Made by a program: the position numbers and the translations under genes
In this document: piece after piece, positions 16,857 through 20,295 of the stretch
Numbering within the stretch: position 1 is the first letter of the stretch
Layout: each line of letters opens with the position of its first letter
The notes under the pieces: generated by a model
Databases searched by the model: none
Seen by the model: only the letters and a program-made list of their open reading frames with translations
What the model was told of the DNA's origin: nothing
Assembly (NCBI GenBank): GCA_013361595.1
Contig: JABFXT010000106.1
Location: 1-20,295 of the forward strand
Direction: 5' to 3'
Length of the DNA: 20,295 nucleotides
Source: Nocardia sp.
GTDB taxonomy: Bacteria; Actinomycetota; Actinomycetes; Mycobacteriales; Mycobacteriaceae

Positions 16857-17504
16857 GTGACCGAGAAGATGTCAACCAGCACCCGCGACCGGTTGATCAC
16901 CGCCACCGTCGAACTGCTGCGCGTCCGCGGCTACAGCGGTACCGGCGTCAAACAGATCACCGTGGCCGCGGGGGTACCGATGGGATCGCTCTATCACCAC
17001 TTCCCCGGGGGTAAACCGGAACTCGCCGCGGCCGCCCTGCGCACGGCGGGGATCGCCTACGGGCAGTTGATCCCGCTGCTGCTCACGCCCTATCCGGATC
17101 TGCGCGACGCGGTTCCCGCGGCCTTCGCCGCCGCGGCCGGCCAGATCGAGGAGACCGGGTGGATCAATATGTGCCCGGTGGGAACGGTCGCCGGTGAGGT
17201 CGCGGATTCGGAGCCCGCGCTACGGGAGGTGCTCGCCGAGATAATCGGCGCCTGGATCGCCGACGGAACAGCGTATTTCGTCTCGCGCGGCCTGCCGGCG
17301 GATACCGCCCGGGAGCTGATCGTGGGTATCGTCACCGCCCTCGAGGGTGCGTTCGTCCTGAGCCGCACGCTGCGGTCCACCGAACCGCTGCTGGCCGCGG
17401 GCCGCGCCATGAGCGCTCGCCTCGCCCAACTGCTCCCGGCACCCGAACCCGAGACCGGCCCCCGGCACGCGATCGGGCGGGTCGTTCCACACCTCGATAC
17501 GTGA
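16857..17504 (+). CDS. TetR/AcrR family repressor (LmrA/YxaF-like C-terminal domain)
   Basis: A 215-residue one-component transcription factor. The N-terminal TetR helix-turn-helix is at about residues 9-55: RDRLITATVELLRVRGYSGTGVKQI...AGVPMGSLYHHFPGGKPEL. The C-terminal ligand domain carries GWINMCPVGTVAGEVADSEPALREVL, typical of the LmrA/YxaF-like subgroup, whose members often answer to small aromatic or hydrophobic compounds. Start: GTG 16857 is preferred because it coincides with the inferred transcription start; ATG 16869 is an alternative with GAGAAG in front. It diverges from the alpha/beta-hydrolase gene across a tandem operator, so the hydrolase is the likely target and the gene is probably autoregulated. 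It converges with the carboxylase gene 28 bases downstream. The inducer is unknown. Confidence 0.92.
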   Translation: MTEKMSTSTRDRLITATVELLRVRGYSGTGVKQITVAAGVPMGSLYHHFPGGKPELAAAALRTAGIAYGQLIPLLLTPYPDLRDAVPAAFAAAAGQIEETGWINMCPVGTVAGEVADSEPALREVLAEIIGAWIADGTAYFVSRGLPADTARELIVGIVTALEGAFVLSRTLRSTEPLLAAGRAMSARLAQLLPAPEPETGPRHAIGRVVPHLDT

Positions 17505-17532
17505 CACCTCGGCACCATCGGGCACCGGCCGA

Positions 17533-20295
17533 TCACCAGGTATCGATACCTGTACTGCGCGCGCTGTTGCGCCAGCCGGCCCGCGGCGGGCCGGGCCGGG
17601 CGAGCAGCGCCGCGGACAGGACAGCGCGGGTATCGGCCGGATCGATGACATCGTCGATCTCCAGATGCGCGGCGGTGTTCAGCGCGCTGCCCTGGGCATA
17701 GGCCAGGGCGACCAGTTCGTCGAACCGGCGTGTCCGTTCGGCCGGATCGGGGATGGCGGCCAGCACATCCCGGGCCGCCAGATGCACCGCGCCTTCCAAC
17801 CCCATCCCGCCGAACTCACCGGTGGGCCAGGCGACGATCATATCCGTGTTGTGGAATCCGCCCCCGGCCATCGCCAGGGCGCCGAGCCCGTATCCCTTGC
17901 GCAGGACCACCGTCACCAGCGGCACCGTCAGATGACCGCCGAGTACGAACAGGCGCGGGAAATGCCGGACCGCCGCCTCGCGCTCGGAATCCGGTCCGAC
18001 CATGAATCCCGGTGTATCGCAGAGCGATACCACCGGCAGCCCGTAGGCGTCGCACAGCTGGAGGAAACGCGCGAGTTTATCGGCACCGGCCGCGTCGATC
18101 GCGCCGCCGAGCAGCGCGGGATTGTTCGCGACGACACCGACGGGCGCGCCGTCGATCCGGGCGAGAGCGGTGATCACGGTCGGCGCGAAATCGCGGCGCA
18201 GTTCCAGGACCGAGCCGATATCGAAGACGGTGTCGATCACCGGCCGGATGTCGTAGACACGTTTGCGGTCGGCCGGCACCAGATGGCGCAACCTTCGCTG
18301 ATCGGCGACCTCGCCTCCGGGCACCTTCCCCTGGAAGTACGCGAGATAGCGGCGGGCGACCGCGGTCGCCTCGGCCTCGTCGGCGACGACGATATCCACC
18401 ACGCCGTTGGCCCGCTGCACCTCGATCGGACCGACTTCCTCCGGCGCGTAGACCCCGAGGCCGCCGCCCTCGATCATCGCCGGACCCGCCATCCCGATGG
18501 TCGAGTTCTCGGTGGCGATCACGACATCGCAGATACCGAGCAGGGCGGCATTGCCGGCGAAACAGCGCCCGGCGGCGATACCGATGGTGGGTACCACACC
18601 GCTGAGCGCGCCCATGGTGGTGAAGGTCGGATAGTGCAGGCCCGCCACCATGGGCGGATCGCTGTCGCCGGGGCGCCCGCCGCCGCCCTCGGCGAAGAGG
18701 ACGACCGGGTAGCCGCGGGTACGGGCGAGCCCGAGCAGCCTATCGGTCTTCTGATGGCTGAAATAGCCCTGGGTGCCCGCCAATACGGTGTAGTCGTAGG
18801 CGAGGACGGCGCAGGTGCTGCGCTCGGCAGGGAACAGGTCGCCGTTGATCCGTCCGAGACCGGTGACGATACCGTCGGCCGGGGTGCGGGCCTCCAGGTC
18901 GGCGAGATCGCGGCGGCCCCGCTGGGCCGCGACGGCGAAACCACCGTATTCGACCAGCAGACCGTCGTCGGTCAGCGCGGCGATGTTCTCCCGGGCGGTG
19001 CGCATTCCGAGCCGGCGGCGTTTGGCGACCGCCTCGGGGCGGGATTCGTCGGACAACCGGGCGCGGCGCTCGCGCAGCGCGGCGAGGTCGGGGCGGATAT
19101 GGTCGGGATCGGCGGCGGGCCCGGTGGTTTCGGCCGGCCCGGCACCGGCGGCCGGGTTCACCACGGCGACCGCCGTTCCTTCCGACAGCTGGTCGCCGAT
19201 CCGCACGGCGATCGCTTCGACGGTTCCCGCCTGCTCGGTACGCACCGGATAGTGCATCTTCATCGCCTCGATCACGGCCACCGTCGCCCCGGCCGCGACC
19301 ACCTGCCCCGGTTCGGCGTCGATCGAGACGACCACCCCGGCGGTACCGGCGCGGATCACCTCGCCGGACCGGCCCTCGAACGCCGGGGCGGCGGATATCT
19401 CCGCCGGGCCGCCGCCGGTGTATCCGGCGAAGGAGCTCGGCGCGCCGCCGGACCGGGTGCGCGGCTCATCGGCGCCCGGCTCCGTTTCCCGCACGTGGGC
19501 GATCAGTCGCCCGAGTTCGCGATCGACCCAGGTGGTGTCGTAGTCGCCGGCCGTGTAGGCGGGATCGGTGAGCAGCGCGCGCTGCAACGCCAGATTGGTC
19601 GGCACTCCGGTGATCGTGGTCTCGTCCAGCGCACGGACCGCCAGCCGGTGGGCGGCGGCCGATCCGTCGCGATGGTGCACCACGATCTTCGCCAGCAGTG
19701 TGTCGAACCGCGGATCCACGGGTGCGCCGGCCCGGGCGGCGGTGTCCACCCGCACCCCCGCTCCCGTCGGGACCTCGAATCCGGTGATGGTTCCGGCGGC
19801 GGGCAGTACGGACCCGTCGGGCCGGGAGGTTTCGGCGTTCACCCGGACCTGCACAGCCGTTCCGGATGTCCCCGGCGACCGGTCGAGCCCGAGTTCGGCG
19901 AGCGTGGCACCGGCCGCCAGACGCAACTGCGCGAGTACGAGATCCACCCCGGTGACCAGTTCGGTGACGGTGTGCTCCACCTGCAGCCGCGGGTTGACCT
20001 CGACGAAGTAGAACGTACCGTCGGGCAGCGCGAGGAATTCCACCGTCGCCACGCCGCAGAGCCGGGCGGCCCGGCCCAGCCGCACCGCCGAATCCAGCAT
20101 TCGCGCCCGGGCGTCCGCCGGTAGTGCCGTACTCGGTGCGATCTCCACCAGCTTCTGATGGCGGCGCTGTACGGTGCAGTCCCGGTCCCACAGATGGCCG
20201 ATCGAGCCGGCGCGATCCGCGACCAGCTGGACTTCCAGATGCCGGGCACCGGTGAGCAGCCGCTCGGCGTAGAGGTCACCGGCACCGAAGGCGCC
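17533..20295 (-). CDS. Single-chain acyl-CoA carboxylase: biotin carboxylase-BCCP-carboxyltransferase (N-terminus cut off)
   Basis: Carboxylates an acyl-CoA using ATP, bicarbonate and a tethered biotin, in one polypeptide. 920 residues are visible and the frame is open to the window end. They begin in the ATP-grasp domain (AFGAGDLYAERLL, then RDCTVQRRHQKL at about 38-49) and include VEVNPRLQVEH (about 99-109) and the BC C-terminal domain to about 265. After a linker of about 50 residues comes the biotinyl domain with EAMKM (biotin Lys at about visible residue 346). A full carboxyltransferase follows (about 405-920) with GGGGRPGD, NPALLGGAIDAAGADKLARFLQLCD and LCDTPGFMVGP. About 200 N-terminal residues are missing, giving a full length near 1,120. 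This matches the long-chain acyl-CoA carboxylase (LCC) type described from mycobacteria and Rhodopseudomonas, rather than split AccA/AccD systems. Substrate chain length is not readable. Confidence 0.93.
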   Translation of the reverse strand, partial: GAFGAGDLYAERLLTGARHLEVQLVADRAGSIGHLWDRDCTVQRRHQKLVEIAPSTALPADARARMLDSAVRLGRAARLCGVATVEFLALPDGTFYFVEVNPRLQVEHTVTELVTGVDLVLAQLRLAAGATLAELGLDRSPGTSGTAVQVRVNAETSRPDGSVLPAAGTITGFEVPTGAGVRVDTAARAGAPVDPRFDTLLAKIVVHHRDGSAAAHRLAVRALDETTITGVPTNLALQRALLTDPAYTAGDYDTTWVDRELGRLIAHVRETEPGADEPRTRSGGAPSSFAGYTGGGPAEISAAPAFEGRSGEVIRAGTAGVVVSIDAEPGQVVAAGATVAVIEAMKMHYPVRTEQAGTVEAIAVRIGDQLSEGTAVAVVNPAAGAGPAETTGPAADPDHIRPDLAALRERRARLSDESRPEAVAKRRRLGMRTARENIAALTDDGLLVEYGGFAVAAQRGRRDLADLEARTPADGIVTGLGRINGDLFPAERSTCAVLAYDYTVLAGTQGYFSHQKTDRLLGLARTRGYPVVLFAEGGGGRPGDSDPPMVAGLHYPTFTTMGALSGVVPTIGIAAGRCFAGNAALLGICDVVIATENSTIGMAGPAMIEGGGLGVYAPEEVGPIEVQRANGVVDIVVADEAEATAVARRYLAYFQGKVPGGEVADQRRLRHLVPADRKRVYDIRPVIDTVFDIGSVLELRRDFAPTVITALARIDGAPVGVVANNPALLGGAIDAAGADKLARFLQLCDAYGLPVVSLCDTPGFMVGPDSEREAAVRHFPRLFVLGGHLTVPLVTVVLRKGYGLGALAMAGGGFHNTDMIVAWPTGEFGGMGLEGAVHLAARDVLAAIPDPAERTRRFDELVALAYAQGSALNTAAHLEIDDVIDPADTRAVLSAALLARPGPPRAGWRNSARSTGIDTW
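17537..17552. repeat. Perfect 16-bp palindrome at the 3' end of the carboxylase gene
   Basis: CAGGTATCGATACCTG reads the same on both strands. It covers the last codons of the carboxylase (GIDTW) and begins 2 bases inside its stop codon, next to the convergent tetR end. Perfect 16-mers are expected less than about once per 20 kb by chance, so it may be functional or accidental. Confidence 0.45.

Noticed and set aside
16804..16875. Longer hydrolase start at 16875 adding 24 residues
   Set aside because: It would extend across both operator palindromes and the tetR start, and the extra residues are not hydrolase-like. ATG 16803 has a good ribosome binding site.
17665..20124. An 819-codon plus-strand open frame
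   Set aside because: It is antisense to the carboxylase, which has clear biotin carboxylase, biotinyl and carboxyltransferase motifs. The antisense protein has none.

Overview
This window comes from a GC-rich actinomycete, most plausibly Nocardia or a close mycolic-acid relative. The evidence is the extreme third-position GC, the frequent GTG starts, and the gene set: an ECF42 sigma factor with its DGPF partner, a DUF7144 membrane protein, an LLM-class F420-type oxidoreductase, a large NRPS and a single-chain acyl-CoA carboxylase. The genus is an inference. No rRNA, tRNA, CRISPR array, insertion sequence or phage gene is visible.

Layout: (1) 1-1364, minus strand: a DGPF/YciI-like gene followed by an ECF42-type sigma factor cut by the window start, behind a promoter that fits the ECF42 motif. 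(2) 1551-3364, plus strand: a four-helix DUF7144 membrane protein and a CPA2-type cation:proton antiporter. (3) 3476-5158, plus strand: a dhaK-dhaL pair for a dihydroxyacetone-type kinase, with no dhaM beside it. (4) 5235-14534, minus strand: one 3,099-residue dimodular NRPS, read as C - extra C-lobe - A - PCP - E - C - A - PCP - TE. (5) 14535-14985: a 451-base, less GC-rich divergent control region. (6) 14986-15921, plus strand: an LLM-class flavin/F420 oxidoreductase. (7) 15952-17504: a TetR regulator and a divergent alpha/beta-hydrolase sharing a tandem operator. (8) 17533-20295, minus strand: a fused biotin carboxylase/BCCP/carboxyltransferase, cut at its N-terminus by the window end.

How the parts relate: the sigma/DGPF pair is a self-contained, probably autoregulated unit. 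DhaK and DhaL overlap in translation signals and act as one enzyme. The NRPS should build a dipeptide (or acyl-dipeptide) whose first residue is epimerised to the D form, released by its own thioesterase. It has no MbtH partner, transporter, PPTase or aryl/acyl-loading gene in the window, so it is an orphan whose donor for the first C domain is unknown. The divergent oxidoreductase shares its control region and is the only nearby candidate tailoring enzyme. The TetR/hydrolase pair is a typical local repressor-target unit.

The most unusual items are: an extra C-terminal half of a condensation domain between the first C and A domains of the NRPS; a perfect 12-bp-arm hairpin just inside the NRPS start; a probable ACG start codon in the DGPF gene; a hydrolase with an Asp nucleophile but no catalytic His at the usual place; and a DhaL with an altered nucleotide-loop motif. 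I did not find a clearly undescribed multi-gene system. The NRPS architecture is the best lead.
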